Positions 1-11,672 of a stretch of 64,000 nucleotides of DNA are shown one piece after another. Position numbers and translations under genes: made by a program. The stretch is from Ehretia macrophylla (taxonomy: Eukaryota; Streptophyta; Magnoliopsida; Boraginales; Ehretiaceae). The stretch is from NCBI GenBank assembly GCA_037974665.1, contig CM075778.1:13319001-13383000 (forward strand). Direction: 5' to 3'. The stretch's first letter is position 1; the number at the start of each line of letters is the position of its first letter. The notes beneath the pieces were generated by a model. The model worked only from the letters and a program-made list of their open reading frames with translations. It did no database searches and was not told the DNA's origin.

Positions 1-836
1 TAACATTTCAACGGCTAAAAATTCGATTATATGAATTAACATAAAAATGACATTTTGAGATCTAGAATTTTTCTCTCACATTTGATCCGAAACAAGCCTA
101 GGAATGCATACAATGCCTGCCCAACAAGCAAAATCCAACTCGATTCGCAAATCTACAGACAAAAACTAGGTTTTCTAAGGAAATTTTGCTTTGAAAAACT
201 TGAAAAAAACTTCTCCTTTCTCTCCTATGGCTATCGGCCTTGTGTGTGTAGTTTTAGGTATTTTTGTGTTGTTTCATTGTGTGTTGGTGATATATAAGCA
301 AAGGTCAAACAAAATAAAAGAAAGTCAAAGTTGAGCAAAGTTAATTTTTTTAGTATTTTAATTCATTTCTTAGACTTTTTTTGCTCAAAACATTTATGCA
401 ACACTTAGACTATTTTAAGTAGTTTATTTTTAGGTGACAAGAATTTTCTCATGCAAAGACTTTCACCCGACTCGGCTAAAAACGTAATTTTTACAAAAGG
501 AAGTGTAAAAACCTTTAAAATTCCAAAGTCGATTTGAAATCCGTTTTAATCAAACACGGGTCCATTAATATCCGAGGACTAGGTTTTAAAATGTTTAAAA
601 CACCCCTCTAAAAATTTAAGCAGACAGGTGTTCAAAATATTATTCACAAAAACCGTCGATAAAATTTCTGATTCTGTTTTTGATAAAATTTTCATGAATG
701 CACACTTAGTAGGTAATAGGAATATAAATCACAGATTTAACACATTCTAACTCATATAACACATAAACAGGTCAAATTATGCAAATCGAGGTAAAGACTC
801 GCAAATCGAGGCAAAGACGAAAACTGAGATTTCACA
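1..836 (-). repeat. Element A 3' LTR (partial, continues off the left edge)
   Basis: On the minus strand the sequence after the polypurine tract starts TGTGAAATCTCAG at 836, a normal TG start. The expected inner end of this LTR family (GGGGCGTTACA, seen at 5843 in the other LTR) is not found before position 1, so the LTR runs off the window. The segment holds no gene; the short open frame at 55-297 is not supported by anything. Confidence 0.65.
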
Positions 837-850
837 TTCTCCCCCCTTAA
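837..850 (-). other. Element A polypurine tract
   Basis: Minus-strand AAGGGGGGAGAA lies directly before the LTR start TGTGAAATC. It primes plus-strand DNA synthesis in LTR retrotransposons and fixes the pol/LTR border. Confidence 0.75.
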
Positions 851-3800
851 AGAAATTTCGTCTTCGAAATTCTTACTTGTTGTACGGAAAAGATCTGGAT
901 ACTGCTGCTGCATCTAATCTCTCCTCTCTTAAGTAGCCTCCTCAATCCCGTGATGCTTTCACAATACTTTGACCATCAGAATCTTCTTCGATCTCAATTC
1001 CCATTCCATCTGATCAAGAATGCGAATTGGCCGCTCATCATAAGTCAAATTCTCACGAAGCTATAACAGCTTTGGCTCTAGAATATGAGAAGGATCCGGA
1101 TTATACTTCTATAAATTAGACACGTGAAAGATATCGTGGACATTAGAGAAGTTCTCCAGTAAAGCCAACCGATATGCTAACTTGCCAACTCTGTCGGTAA
1201 TCTCAAACGGCCCTGCAAACCTCGGACTCAGCTTACCATCTTTACCATAATGAGCAAACCCCTTTCGAGGAGACAATTTCAAGAAAACCTGATCCCCGAC
1301 TGCAAACTCCAAATCCCGATGACGTTTATCAGCATAACTCTTGAATCTACTCTGCGCTGTAAGCATTCTCTGCCTAATCAACTGAACATTCTCAATCTTC
1401 TCTAGAAGCTCTGGCATGATAGTCAGATCAATAGTCTTCATCTCCCCTACTTCGTCCCAATACAAAGGTGAACGACACTTACGGCCGTAGAGAGCTGTAA
1501 AAGGTGCCATCGCAATAGTAGCTTGATAACTATTATTATGGGCAAACTCGACAAGTGGTAGATGTTTCTCCCAGTTTTTCCCGAAGTCCATAACACAAGC
1601 CCTGAGCATATCCTCCAGAATTTGAATAGTCATCTCAGACTGACCGTTGGTCTGCGGATGATACGTTGTGCTGAAGTTTAACTGAGTACCCAAAGTCTCC
1701 TGAAGTTTCTCCCACAAACGAGAAGTAAACTAAAGATCTCGATCTGAGACTATACTAGATGGAATTCCGTGAAGTTTAACAATCTGGTCCACATAAAGAT
1801 CTGGCAACTTTGCAACCTCATCGGAATAAAATGAGTTGTCTTCGTCAAACGGTCTACAACAACACAAACTGCGTCGTTACCTCTCGGTGTTCTAGGCAAA
1901 CTAGAGATGAAGTCCATCATAATATGCTCTTACTTCCACTCTGGTATTGCCAACGGTTGAAGTAACCCTGTGGGTCATTGATGTTCTGCTTTCACCCGCT
2001 GACAAGTCAAACATCTGGATACAAACTGAGCAACCTCCATTTTCATGTTATTCCACCAATAATGTTGTTTCAAATCCCGATACATCTTGTTTCCATCAGG
2101 ATGAATGGTGTACTTAGAATTATGAGCCTCCTCCAGAATACCTCGCCTCAAACCCGGTTCATCGGGAACACAAACCCTGTTCTGAAATCGAAGAATACTA
2201 TCTTCGTGTAATTTGAAGTCAGACTGATCATCCGTGATCTGATTCCCTGATCTTCTGAAGTTTCGCATCAAATTTCTGAGCTTCTCTGATCTGAGACAGC
2301 AATAAAAGTTGAATACGGAGATGTGAACACATCACCCCAACCTAAGTCAATTCCGGTTTCCAATAACTGAATTCCTCAAGAACCTCCCACTTTTTAACAG
2401 CCAAACAAGAAATACTCACCTTACGGCTAAGAGCAACTGTTACAATATTTGCGTTCCCAGGCAGATAACTAATAGAACAATTATAATCTCCGAGAAGTTC
2501 CATCCACCTCCGTTGACACATATTCAACTCCTTCTGTGAGAACAAATACTTCAGACTCTTATGATTAGTGAAAATCTCGAACTTACTGCCCCACAGTTAA
2601 TGACGCCACTTTTTCAGTGCGAAAACAATGGCTGCCAACTCAAGATCATGAGTCGGATAATTCACCTCATACGGCTTCAACTTTCTAGAAGCATAGGCAA
2701 TAACTCGGCCATTCTGCATAAGTACACAACCCAAGCCCTCCTTGGATGCATCACTGTAGATAACTATATTATCGGTCCCCTCTGGCAGAGCAAGTACTGG
2801 AGTGGTAGTCAATCTCTTTTTCAACTCCTGAAACCCACTCTCACATTTGTCATCCCAAATAAAGCTGGTTCGTTTCTAAGTTAACTTAGAAAGTGGCCCT
2901 GCAATCTTAGAAAAGTCCTTGACAAACCCACTGTAATAACCCGCCAAGCCAAGGAAGCTACGAACCTCCGAAACATTCTCCGGCCTTTTCCAAGACATCA
3001 CCACTTCAATCTTAGTGGGATCTACTGAAATACCGCTCTGTGTAATCACATGGCCAAGAAAAGATATCCATTGCAGCCAAAATTCACATTTGCTGAACTT
3101 CGCAAACAACTGATGCTTTTGCAGTTTTTGTAAGACAAACCGTAGATGTTGCTCGTGCTCCGATTCAGACTTAGAATGAACTAAGATATTATCAATAAAG
3201 ATTACCACGAACTGGTCCAAGTACGGCTGAAAAACCCAATGCATAAGATCCATAAATGCTGCTGGTGCATTAGTCAGTCCAAAGGGCATAACTACAAATT
3301 CATAATGCCCGTACCGAGTCCTGAAAGCAGACTTTGGAACATCTTCCGTACAAATCCGAAGCTGATAATACCCCTGCCTCAAGTCAAATTTAGAGTAGAC
3401 TTTGGCTCCCTGAAGTTGATCAAACAACTCGTCAATTAGTGGCAAAGGATACTTATTCTTGATGGTCACCTGATTCAAACCACGATAATCGATACATAAT
3501 CTCAAGGTACCATTCTTCTTCTTCACAAATAAAACAGGTGCTCCCCATGGTGAAGAACTTTGCTGCATGAAATCTTTCTCTAATAATTCCTGCAACTGTG
3601 TTTTCAGCTCCTTAAGTTCAGCTGGTGCCATATGGTACGCTGATTTAGAAATAGGTTGAGTATCGGGAATCAGATTAATTACAAACTCAACATCTCTCTC
3701 TAGCAGTAGCCTTGGCAACTCCTCAAGAAATACATTGGGATATTCCCGAATAATAGGAACTTCCTCCAGCTTCAACTTATCAGATGGCTTGTTGATCAAA

Positions 3801-4289
3801 TAAGCTAGATAACCCAAACACCCCTTACTTACCAACTTAACAGCTTTAGTTGATGAGATAATAAAACTCGTCTTAGCATCCCGGTTCCCCGCTACCTCAA
3901 CCACTGGCTGATCTGGCAAATGAAACCGTACTACCTTTGTTCTACAGTTTAGCTGAACATCATACTTAGAAAGCCAGTACATACCTAAGATAACATCATA
4001 ACCCCGGATATGAAATAAAATAAGGTCCGAAAGAAAACCCTGACCCTTAACATGTATTTTACAGTCTTTACATACTAAGCCAGTCATATACTTATCAGTC
4101 AAAGAAGTACTAATCTCAACCACATAAGGTAATCTTTCAGGTTGCATGTTAACACGTTGCACACAAGTAGGCGTAATGAAAGAATGCGTAGCACCATAAT
4201 CAATCAACACTTTAACAAGTTGATCAAGTATAAGAAAATTACCTTCCATAACTGGCATATCCTCGGGTGCCTCATCCAAATCGACTACA
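851..4289 (-). pseudogene. pol: Element A pol: protease, RT, RNase H, integrase, chromodomain-like tail
   Basis: Minus-strand polyprotein of a Ty3/gypsy element. Protease (about 4250-3950) carries [11 protein letters not shown] where the family has D-S/T-G, so the catalytic triad is altered. RT (about 3600-2900) reads through [12 protein letters not shown] and [15 protein letters not shown], but the YxDD-type box is FIDNIL, with the second Asp changed to Asn. RNase H (about 2824-2500) shows [10 protein letters not shown] and [19 protein letters not shown]. The integrase H2C2 finger is near 2000-2150 ([10 protein letters not shown]), the core around 1717-1980 is broken, and the conserved PQTNGQSE lies near 1660. 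The end (about 1110-880) resembles the group II chromodomain. Stops include positions near 2878, 2595 and 2342; a frameshift sits between 2342 and 2271. Not functional. Confidence 0.88.
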
Positions 4290-5548
4290 TAGGCCCGAGC
4301 CTGAACCCGCTGTTGCTGAGGTGCACCACCGGTAGGTTGGCCCTGATAACCCTAGATCACTGCTTGACCCTCAGTCCTCTGAAATCTAGGGCAATTCCTC
4401 GCCCTATGCTGATTGCTGCCGCAACCCAAACACGCTCCTACATTCGCCCTGCAGTCGGCCTCTACATGGCCCTGACGTTTGCAGTATGTACACTGCGGTG
4501 ACGAAGCACTAACACTGCCCCTCGAAGACCTAGAAGCTGAATAAGTGGTTGTGCCAGTTTACTGCTAAGGTCTCGCAACACTAGGCCTATATTGACCCTG
4601 AGACTGGGCTGGCCTGTACTGTGACTAAGCCTGATAGGACTCCTGCTGAAACTGAGGCCTATAGAAACCCTGCTACCCCTGTGGTCTGAAAGAACCCTAC
4701 TGCACCGAAGGCCTATAACCACCCTGCTGTACTGAAGGTTTATACCTAACCTGCTGACCCTGCGGTTGAAATGGCCTCTTACTAGGCTGACTAGATACAA
4801 TCTATTCCCCTTTCCTCTTTTCTAACCTAGATGCCGCCTCAAAAGCCTCAAAAAATACATCATACTGATTCAGGGCCGTAGCATCCTAGATCTCTAACCT
4901 CAAACCCAACATAAACCTCCGAGTCTTGCGCTCCTCATCTGCTACAAACTCCGGTGCATACCGGGATAGTCTAGTAAAAGTGGCCTCATACTGAGCCACT
5001 GTAGCATCCCCCTGAACCAAGGACATGAACTCTGCCTCTCTCTTTTCCCGTGCAATCCTCAGGACGTACTTAGCCCGAAACGCTCTAAGAAAGGTATCCC
5101 AAACATACAGAGTACCTTTAGCCTCCCAACCAGACCTCACTGTGCGCCACCATTCCTCTGCCTCATCATCAAACAGATAAACTGCATAACTGACTTTCCT
5201 TTCATCCGTGTAGTCCAGAGGGTCAAATATTTTCTCAACCTTATTAATCCAAGCTTCCGTCTTCCTATCATCTGGCTTTCCCTGAAATCTCGTCGGATAA
5301 TAACCCAAGAATTCCTTCAACGTACCACGCCCGTGGTAACCACCCTGAACGTTCAACAATTGAGTCTGTAATGCCTGTGCCTGGGCCGCCTGCCCTGCTA
5401 ATAATTGTGACTGCCCTGCCATAATCTCCGTCATCCTATCCATGGCAGCAGCTATACGGTCATCACCCTGATCTCAGCCCGATACCACATTACCCGGTGC
5501 CTCATTATTTGCCTCAGGCCTACCTCTGGTTCTTGGTCTACCAGCCAT
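4290..5548 (-). pseudogene. gag: Element A gag with two zinc knuckles
   Basis: Capsid-like Gag begins with MAGRPRTRGRPEA at 5548. A TGA in the next 30 codons interrupts it before MDRMTEIMAGQ (5443). The Retrotrans_gag core is clear (FQGKPDDRKTEAWINKVEKIF, then EEWWRTV, then LVQGDATVAQYEATFTRLS). Near 4490-4400 are two CCHC knuckles of spacing C-x2-C-x4-H-x4-C (CTYCKRQGHVEADC and CLGCGSNQHRARNC). It continues in the same frame into protease. Further stops lie in the Gln/Tyr-rich linker at 4560-4900. Packages element RNA in the cytoplasm when intact; this copy is broken. Confidence 0.87.
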
Positions 5549-5825
5549 TCTACTAATTAAAGAGTTAGCACATGTTATAGCACATAGACAGGCTATAGAC
5601 AATTATTAGCACATAAACAACAAACTCACATAAAGCACATAAATCACTTAAGTATCAATCACATAAACAAATTGATCACATAATCACATAGTCACTAAAT
5701 CATGTAATCATTTAATCACTTAATCATATTAATACATATTTCACTTTTCTTTCACTTCAAACATACTTTCATGCTAAGACCATTACCCACATTCCGAGAA
5801 TACCCCAGTTGACAACTAAACATTA

Positions 5826-5837
5826 GCTCTGATACCA
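5826..5837 (-). other. Element A primer-binding site (initiator tRNA-Met)
   Basis: Minus-strand TGGTATCAGAGC, the usual plant initiator-tRNA-Met complement, 5 nt inside the LTR end at 5843. The leader between it and the gag start at 5548 contains no gene, only AT-rich, CACAT-rich sequence. Confidence 0.9.
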
Positions 5838-5842
5838 CTTAA

Positions 5843-7309
5843 TGTAACGCCCCAACTCGACCCCTCCTAAAATTAGTCAGGACGTAATGGAATTTCGGCA
5901 GTATAACGACAGTAATTTGGATACCGAGGCTCTAAACCAACCTCTTCACAACTCATACAACTAACTCCACAAACAATTCAACAATTAAACAACACAACCA
6001 CAATATACATTAAACATTCCTTTACCATTGCATCCATAAGTTATAGGCCTCCGTTCCAACATCATACATTTACTATATAACATACATTTCCAAAATAGAT
6101 TATAACCAATCTAACAACCTAATCATTTTCCAAAACAAGACTACTAAACTAACAACATTTAATTCATTATCTTTACAACATCGTATACATCATAAACTTC
6201 TAAGTACATACAAACCAACTAGTTTTAATATACAAGATAACAAAAGAGTACAACATCAGATATCAAGGATAAGACTCTGGCATATAGGACTTGTCCACAT
6301 ATGGCACATTCTCAACTTCCTGAGGCACGTACCCGTAATCTTGTTCAACTTCACCTGTATGCATGCAATAATTGAGAGTGAGCTTATATAAAACAAGTCC
6401 AGTGAGGATTCGATAGATCTCTTAACAGTATTTACTATACTATTTGGAAATCATCCTTTGAGCAGTAAATACATAATAAACATCAATAACAATAGAAGCA
6501 CATTAGTTATAATAACCAATCAATAAAGGATACTCTAGTTGGTGTAGCTCCAAACGCTATCACGATCTCAACCATTCTTCTTATAACTCCCTATTGCTCA
6601 CGCACCCGAGGTACCTCACTAGCCCCTCCCTCCATGGCACCTCCGCCCATGTGAGTTGGGGGTAGCCTATGATAGTCATATCATTATCAACACGACAGCC
6701 CAACGCTGCCCGAGAGGTGACACACACATACCAAGACTCATGAAAATAATAATAATCATTCATATCTCAAGAGGACAACATATCAAGTTGACTATCTCCC
6801 GGCTCATCAATAAACAATTATCACATGAGGACAACAAAGTAGGTTGCCTATCTCCCGGCTCATCAATAATCAATCTATAATCATCATTTCAACAACATAA
6901 CAACAACTAGTCAAATAAGCAACAAACAACTAAGTTAGATGACAAAGTAGGTCACCCAACTTAACATGCATTAAACACACAACCAAACCCTAGTCTAACC
7001 ATCAACAACTCACAATTCAATCACTCAAACACCACCCAAATATCCAAAGGCATATTTCAACATTTTAAAGAAAGACAACCCAAACTTCTAAAAGTCATAA
7101 CTTATATTCTACTAATCCAAACACCTCCAAACCAGTTTCTATCACTCACCCACTCAATCAACTACATTAACCCCCTCGAAGACTAACTATAATCCATCCG
7201 AATCAAGCCCAACAACCCTAAAATCCTAATGCATCATGGTTAAAATTTATGGACTTTTACACCGATATTACAATCAAAACTGGCGATTGAAACAACACCG
7301 TAATTAACA
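5843..7309 (-). repeat. Element A 5' LTR (outer boundary not resolved)
   Basis: The inner border reads TGTAACGCCCC on the plus strand, i.e. the LTR ends ...GGGGCGTTACA on the element strand, next to the PBS. The sequence up to about 7309 is AT-rich and non-coding. The expected outer end (reverse complement of TGTGAAATC) is absent, so the LTR was probably truncated when fragment B joined it. The right boundary is an estimate. Confidence 0.55.
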
Positions 7310-7853
7310 GTAGCAATGGGTAATGGTCAAATGCTTCTTAGCACTGGATGTATACGACAAGCTCGAGTGGATATACAGGGTCTTTGGTGGTGGTAGATCT
7401 TCATGTGTTACCACTTGAGGGGTTTGAGCTGGTGTTAAATGTCTCATGGTTAGCTACGTTGGGGCCTATTGTTCACAATTATACTGAGCTCACTATGAAA
7501 TTCAATGTAAATGGTAGCGAGGTGATTTTAAGAAGAGATAGGAAGGTACCAATTGAGCCTATCTAATACAAGTATTTATGGAGGCTTGCAACAACAGGGT
7601 CGGTGACTAAGTTATTTAGTCTTACAGTAGCACATGAGGAAGAAGTGAATCACACGCAGTCTAATGGGGAGATAGAAAAGTTACTACAACAATTTGAGAT
7701 TGTATTTTTCACCATGGCCAGCATCTACCTCAAGTACTTGTAAAGTGGCACAACTTGCCATAAGATGAGGCTTCTTGGGAAGATGCACGACATTTCTTTC
7801 GCATCTATCCTCACCTAAACCTTGATGACAAGGTTCTTTTTGATCCGGGGGCA
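7310..7853 (+). pseudogene. Element B pol remnant: protease fused to chromodomain
   Basis: The first part reads as gypsy protease and its downstream linker: GQMLLSTGC, ARVDIQG, then after a frameshift VVVDLHVLPLEGFELVL and SWLATLGPIVHNY. A stop at 7564 is followed by in-frame linker (KLFSLTVAHEEEV, LLQQFEIVF) to about 7715. Then the frame shifts to VLVKWHNLP, a stop, and DEASWEDARHFFRIYPHL with a typical chromovirus tail ending DPGAV. The RT-to-integrase middle is gone, so this is a deletion derivative. Confidence 0.78.
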
Positions 7854-7854
7854 G

Positions 7855-8206
7855 TGTTATGGTTCTATCAGCCCAAGCTCAAGTAAGGGACAATAGCCCA
7901 GACGCAATAGAGTTCCCTCAATCCAACAACATACATGAGCCCAATGGACAATCCAGAAGGAGCAAGATATCTAAGGCCCATCCCAAATACTTTATTGGCT
8001 ATGTGGCATAATTTGTTAGTTAGTTACAAAGAAGACATGAGGTGTGCAAGGCTGTGTAGTTCATATATATAGAGAATCTGTTAGTAGTGAGGGTAAGTGA
8101 GATAATTGTTTACTTTTTATTGTATTTTCTCTTCTTCTTAATGAAAATCTCTCTTCCGTTGAGCTTAATTCATCTCTGTCAGCTGCAATTGAGTAAATTC
8201 ATTACA
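7855..8206 (+). repeat. Element B putative 3' LTR
   Basis: Starts TGTTATGG right after the last chromodomain codons and a short G-rich tract, and ends ATTACA. Contains a TATA-like CATATATATAG near 8062. No second copy exists in the window, so the right end is inferred from the CA and from the TRIM that starts 8 bp later. Confidence 0.5.
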
Positions 8207-8213
8207 TATTTAA

Positions 8214-8681
8214 TGTAATGATCCCATATAAGAATCTCACCCTCAGAATGGGTACTTCTTAAGTACAAGGGGTTCTCCCACCTAACAAACTAGTCTTTTG
8301 GGATGGGCTCTCCCTTTGAGCTTGAGTTGTTACATTCTTGGGCTTATTTAGTGACATTAGTGTTTTCATTGAGAGTGGACCTCATGGAGGGGAGACTATA
8401 GGCTGGATTAAGGTGTGGTAAGTGTCACACTGAATATTGATAGGTGAGTATAGCTGCCAAAATGAAAGGGCTACCGTTGGGTCAGTGTTGATAGGCTAAC
8501 CCGACGTGGGCGTCGACTCTTAATTTAAGAGGGATGGAATGTAATGATCCCATATAGGAATCTCATCCTCAGAATAGGCTTCTTAAGTATAAGGGGTTCT
8601 CCCACTTAACATACTAGTCTTTTGAGATAGACTCTCCCTTTGGGCTTTGAGTTGTTACATTCTTGGACTTATTTTGTTACA
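8214..8681 (+). mobile_element. TRIM: terminal-repeat retrotransposon in miniature
   Basis: Two direct repeats, 8214-8356 and 8540-8681 (about 143 bp, both starting TGTAATGATCCCATATA and ending TGACA or GTTACA), flank a 183-bp interior without coding capacity. The interior ends in GTGGGCGTCGACTC and a purine-rich tract (AAGAGGGATGGAA) before the second repeat, like a polypurine tract. Length, TG...CA ends and non-coding interior fit plant TRIMs. A convincing PBS and target duplication were not found, so mobility is inferred from structure. Confidence 0.72.
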
Positions 8682-9229
8682 TCCATACTCCATCATCTTA
8701 ACGCCTTATAAAACTCATCGCTTTAATCTCGCCGTTAATGCTCGAGACCAGGTTTGCGAACCACGTGCATGATTTTTTTTTTTTTTGTAGAAAAATTTAG
8801 CTTTGATTTTCATGAACTAAATTTTGCTTCTGTAATACAACACAAAAGCATAAATTTTTACATGCATGAATGTCCTTTTTCTTTTTTTGATTTCAGTTTC
8901 TTTTTTCTTTGTTTGGCAAACACAGAACCACAAATTAGTTGACAAATACGCCTATGTTTGTTTGATTTGAGATTTCTTTTTCTTTGTTTATGATTCAAGG
9001 TAGATCTTTCTTTGTTAAATTGTTTTTTCTTTGTCTGATGAAGATTGATTATCATATCTATTTTTGAGAGAGAGACGTAAAGAGAGATAAGGATAGAAGG
9101 AGAGTGATGTTGGTTGATTATCAAACTCATCTCCATTATATTGCTCTTTTTACTACTCACTTTCTTTGATGATAATTATAATATTTATTGTTCTTGGGTC
9201 AAATCTAATCTTCTTAAAGTTTGTAGCTT
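8682..9229. other. Non-coding AT-rich interval, nothing recognised
   Basis: Poly-T runs (8769-8786) and TTTCTTTTT-rich sequence between the TRIM and the LINE relic. Short open frames on both strands have low-complexity translations and match nothing I recognise. Confidence 0.5.
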
Positions 9230-10056
9230 CTGGGATATTGATACCCCCAACTAATAGTGCATGGGGTTGGCGAAATCTCTTAAATGTTAGACAGATTGCT
9301 AAATCCTTTGATTGCCACAAAGTTAGACAAAACCATAATACTCTTTTCTGGATTGACCGTTGGCATTATTCTAGTTTTCTATGTGAGATTATTGATCACT
9401 CTATTGTCCGTGACTTTTGTATACCTATTAATGCCATAGTGGCAAAAGCTTACGTCGTTGGTTGTGATATCAATTCTAGATTGCAGTTATATTGGATTCT
9501 TCATGAGACTCTTCAAGCCTTATTACAAGCGCTAGAGGCAAGGATGTGGTTGTATGGGCTCCTAATCCTAATGAAAAGTTCAGTATTTATTACACTTGGG
9601 AAGCCATCTGCGATAGAAGTCCTGTTGTTCCTTGGCATTATGTTGTTTGGTTCAAGAACTGCGTCCCGTCGCATTGTTCTGTTGCTTGGACTATGGTGCT
9701 TTACAAGCTTCCAACTAAACTTAAGCTACTGTCGTGGGGTATGTAGATTGATGTTAATTGTGTTCTTTGTGGCTTGGCCTTCGAGTATAGAGACCATTTA
9801 TTCTTTGAATGTCCCTTCTCCAAAAGGATCTGGTAGTATGGTTTGGATAAATCTTTTGTTACAGTCTTATTGTATTGCTGGGAGAATGTGCTTGATTGGA
9901 TGGTTGCCTCAATTGCTTATAGTTCATTGCAATCCCAGGTTAATAAATTGTTATTCTCAATTGCAATTTACCACATTTGGAGCTAGAGAAATTGTAAGGT
10001 GCATGGCGAAGCTACAGATTTTGAGGATATTATCTTGTAAAAGATTAGTTTTGTAA
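9230..10056 (+). pseudogene. LINE (non-LTR retrotransposon) relic: C-terminal RT flank and zf-RVT
   Basis: The end of a plant L1-type ORF2 broken over three frames. Recognisable pieces in order: AWGWRNLLNVRQIAK with TLFWIDRWH (9265-9365), VVWAPNPNEKFSIYYTW with VPWHYVVWFKNCVPS (9546-9670), KLPTKLKLLSWGM then a TAG at 9744, and CVLCGLAFEYRDHLFFECPF (about 9745-9810). The last is the zf-RVT zinc-binding motif (C-x2-C ... H-L-F-x2-C) that follows plant LINE reverse transcriptases. The RT and endonuclease proper are absent, so it is a severely truncated, frameshifted copy. No poly-A tail or target duplication was identified. Confidence 0.8.
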
Positions 10057-10227
10057 TTTGACATAAAACCCATATAGAAAGTAAATATAGGAAATCTTGT
10101 ACAAGATTTAACATTTGTAGAGCATCGAACCTTGACAAGACCTAATGGCTTCTTAGTGTAATTGGGTTATTGTCCTTTTTGTTTGATTTCTGGTTGGTTA
10201 AGCTAAGGAAGCAGGAGGGGAAAAAAG

Positions 10228-11265
10228 TGTTGGAGTTGGGTAATGACCCAATGAGTGTAAATGCAAAATTGGACATTAATTTGGTGAAAATTTGAAGTTC
10301 AAGTCGATCAAGGAAGCCGATTGAAGGACTCAACCGACTTCACATTTGACCGGCCTTTACAGTGAGCATTTTGCTTAAGCCGGTCGAGTAGCCGGGGGAG
10401 TGACTCGACCGGAAAGCCGGGTGAGTAGCCAGTCGAGTTACTCGACCAGCTTGTCCAGATTACACCAACGGGAAATTCATTTTGAAAGCTTCGCAATTAG
10501 TACGATTTTTCCTATAAATACAAGGGTCATTGGACCAGATTTAATATTTTTTTTCAGAGCATTAGTGCTAGGAAATCTTTGCGAAAACACATCTTGAGAA
10601 ATCATTACATATTTTGAGAGAGAAATCAAACATTTGAAGGTTCGCCAAGTTCTTCAATTTGGAGTGCTACTATTGAAGATATTACACCGTTGAATCTTAG
10701 GAGATTGTTGCCAAGAGTCCGTCAGTACCATAGCGGGGCAACAACGTCTTAAGGAAACTGAGAAATCAGGCCTCGGTGATTACATATCAAGTTTACTGCT
10801 TTAATCATTATTATCCAAGCAAGTATTACTACTTTTTGATTTTCAGTTATCTTTCTTTTGTGCTTTCTTTCTTTTAGTCTTTTCTTTCCATTTTTTTTAC
10901 TTATCGCCTACTCGACTTCATGTGCCATTACATGTTTGAGACTGCATAGTTTTTTATTTTCTATATTTTGTCTATTTGGCATTGCTACTTTTATATAGGT
11001 TATCCTACTCGATTCTAAATCGAGATTGCAACTTCTATATAAGTTTGCCTACTCATTTTCATATCTAGTTTGTTATTTTACTTCAGTATTACTTTTTCTT
11101 GTTTGCCTACTCGATTTCATGTGTAATTACATGATTGAGATTGCGAGTTTCTTTTAAATATTTATATTCTAGCAATTTTTATTCAATTTCATTTTTTCCA
11201 TTCATTTTGGTTAAGTTGTAATTTATTTCGTTCATATCCGCATTCCCGCGCATATATCTCTTTCA
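10228..11265 (+). repeat. Element C 5' LTR
   Basis: Matches 16305-17355 almost throughout, including GGACATTAATTTGGTGAAAA, CCTATAAATACAAGGGTC (likely TATA box, 10511-10528) and CATTCCCGCGCATAT near the end. The segment 10310-10450 is rich in CCGGTCGAG / CTCGACCGG motifs. The short open frames here are incidental. Confidence 0.93.
10511..10528 (+). promoter_or_regulatory. Element C LTR TATA box region
   Basis: CCTATAAATACAAGGGTC in the 5' LTR, conserved at 16573-16590 in the 3' LTR. Its position inside the LTR fits the U3/R promoter of a retrotransposon. Confidence 0.55.
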
Positions 11266-11672
11266 ATCTTAAGATGTTGTTTTTGGACTGAATAAATTGC
11301 AATTTAATTCAAGTGAAAGATTTTTTTTGAAAAAAAATGAAAATTTTTAAAGATTGGGTATAGCCTAACTTAGTTATTTTCTTTTCTTAATCAAGTTTCT
11401 TGATAGTTTCTGAAGTTTAGTTTTAGTCTAACTTAATTAACTTCAATCTCGAAACGTGGTTTTAAAGTTTCTAATGATCAGATTTAGTTTGACGTAGTTA
11501 ATTCATCCGGGTTTTTACTTTGATTTTAATTGTTTGTAATTTTGAGTTGTATTTCAAAGTTGTAATTTTAATTGTAGAATTTTTCAGGGTGTTGTAATAA
11601 TTGTGGAATAAATCCATTGTTGTACTTTTCATTATTGTAATAATTTGGTGTATTGTTAAATTTTGTAGAAAT
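11266..11672 (+). other. Element C leader between 5' LTR and gag
   Basis: Untranslated leader. The first bases after the LTR (ATCTTAAGATGTTG) do not match the initiator-Met PBS used by elements A, E, F and G, and I cannot assign the primer tRNA. No gene is present. Confidence 0.55.

Larger units (their letters stand above)
1..7309 (-). mobile_element. Element A: Ty3/gypsy Tekay/Del-type chromovirus, decayed
   Basis: Read on the minus strand the order is 5' LTR (right side), initiator-Met PBS, gag with two CCHC knuckles, protease, RT, RNase H, integrase with a chromodomain-like tail, polypurine tract, 3' LTR (left side, cut by the window edge). This order (integrase after RNase H) defines Ty3/gypsy, and the C-terminal ILDQ...VKVLWKHHGIEEAT region is that of Tekay/Del chromoviruses. 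gag and most of pol share one frame, with nonsense codons and a frameshift between about 2340 and 2270 that is restored by 1717. The right LTR boundary is uncertain because its outer end is not visible before fragment B begins near 7310. Confidence 0.85.
7310..8206 (+). mobile_element. Element B: internally deleted Ty3/gypsy fragment plus 3' LTR
   Basis: Coding sequence at 7310-7715 jumps directly from the protease/RT linker to the C-terminal chromodomain (about 7716-7850), so nearly all RT, RNase H and integrase are missing. A putative 3' LTR follows. Protein similarity is to chromovirus-type gypsy elements. Confidence 0.75.

Noticed and set aside
4462-4800. 112-aa Arg/Ser-rich minus-strand frame
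   Set aside because: Off-frame with respect to element A gag-pol; overlaps the low-complexity linker before the zinc knuckles.
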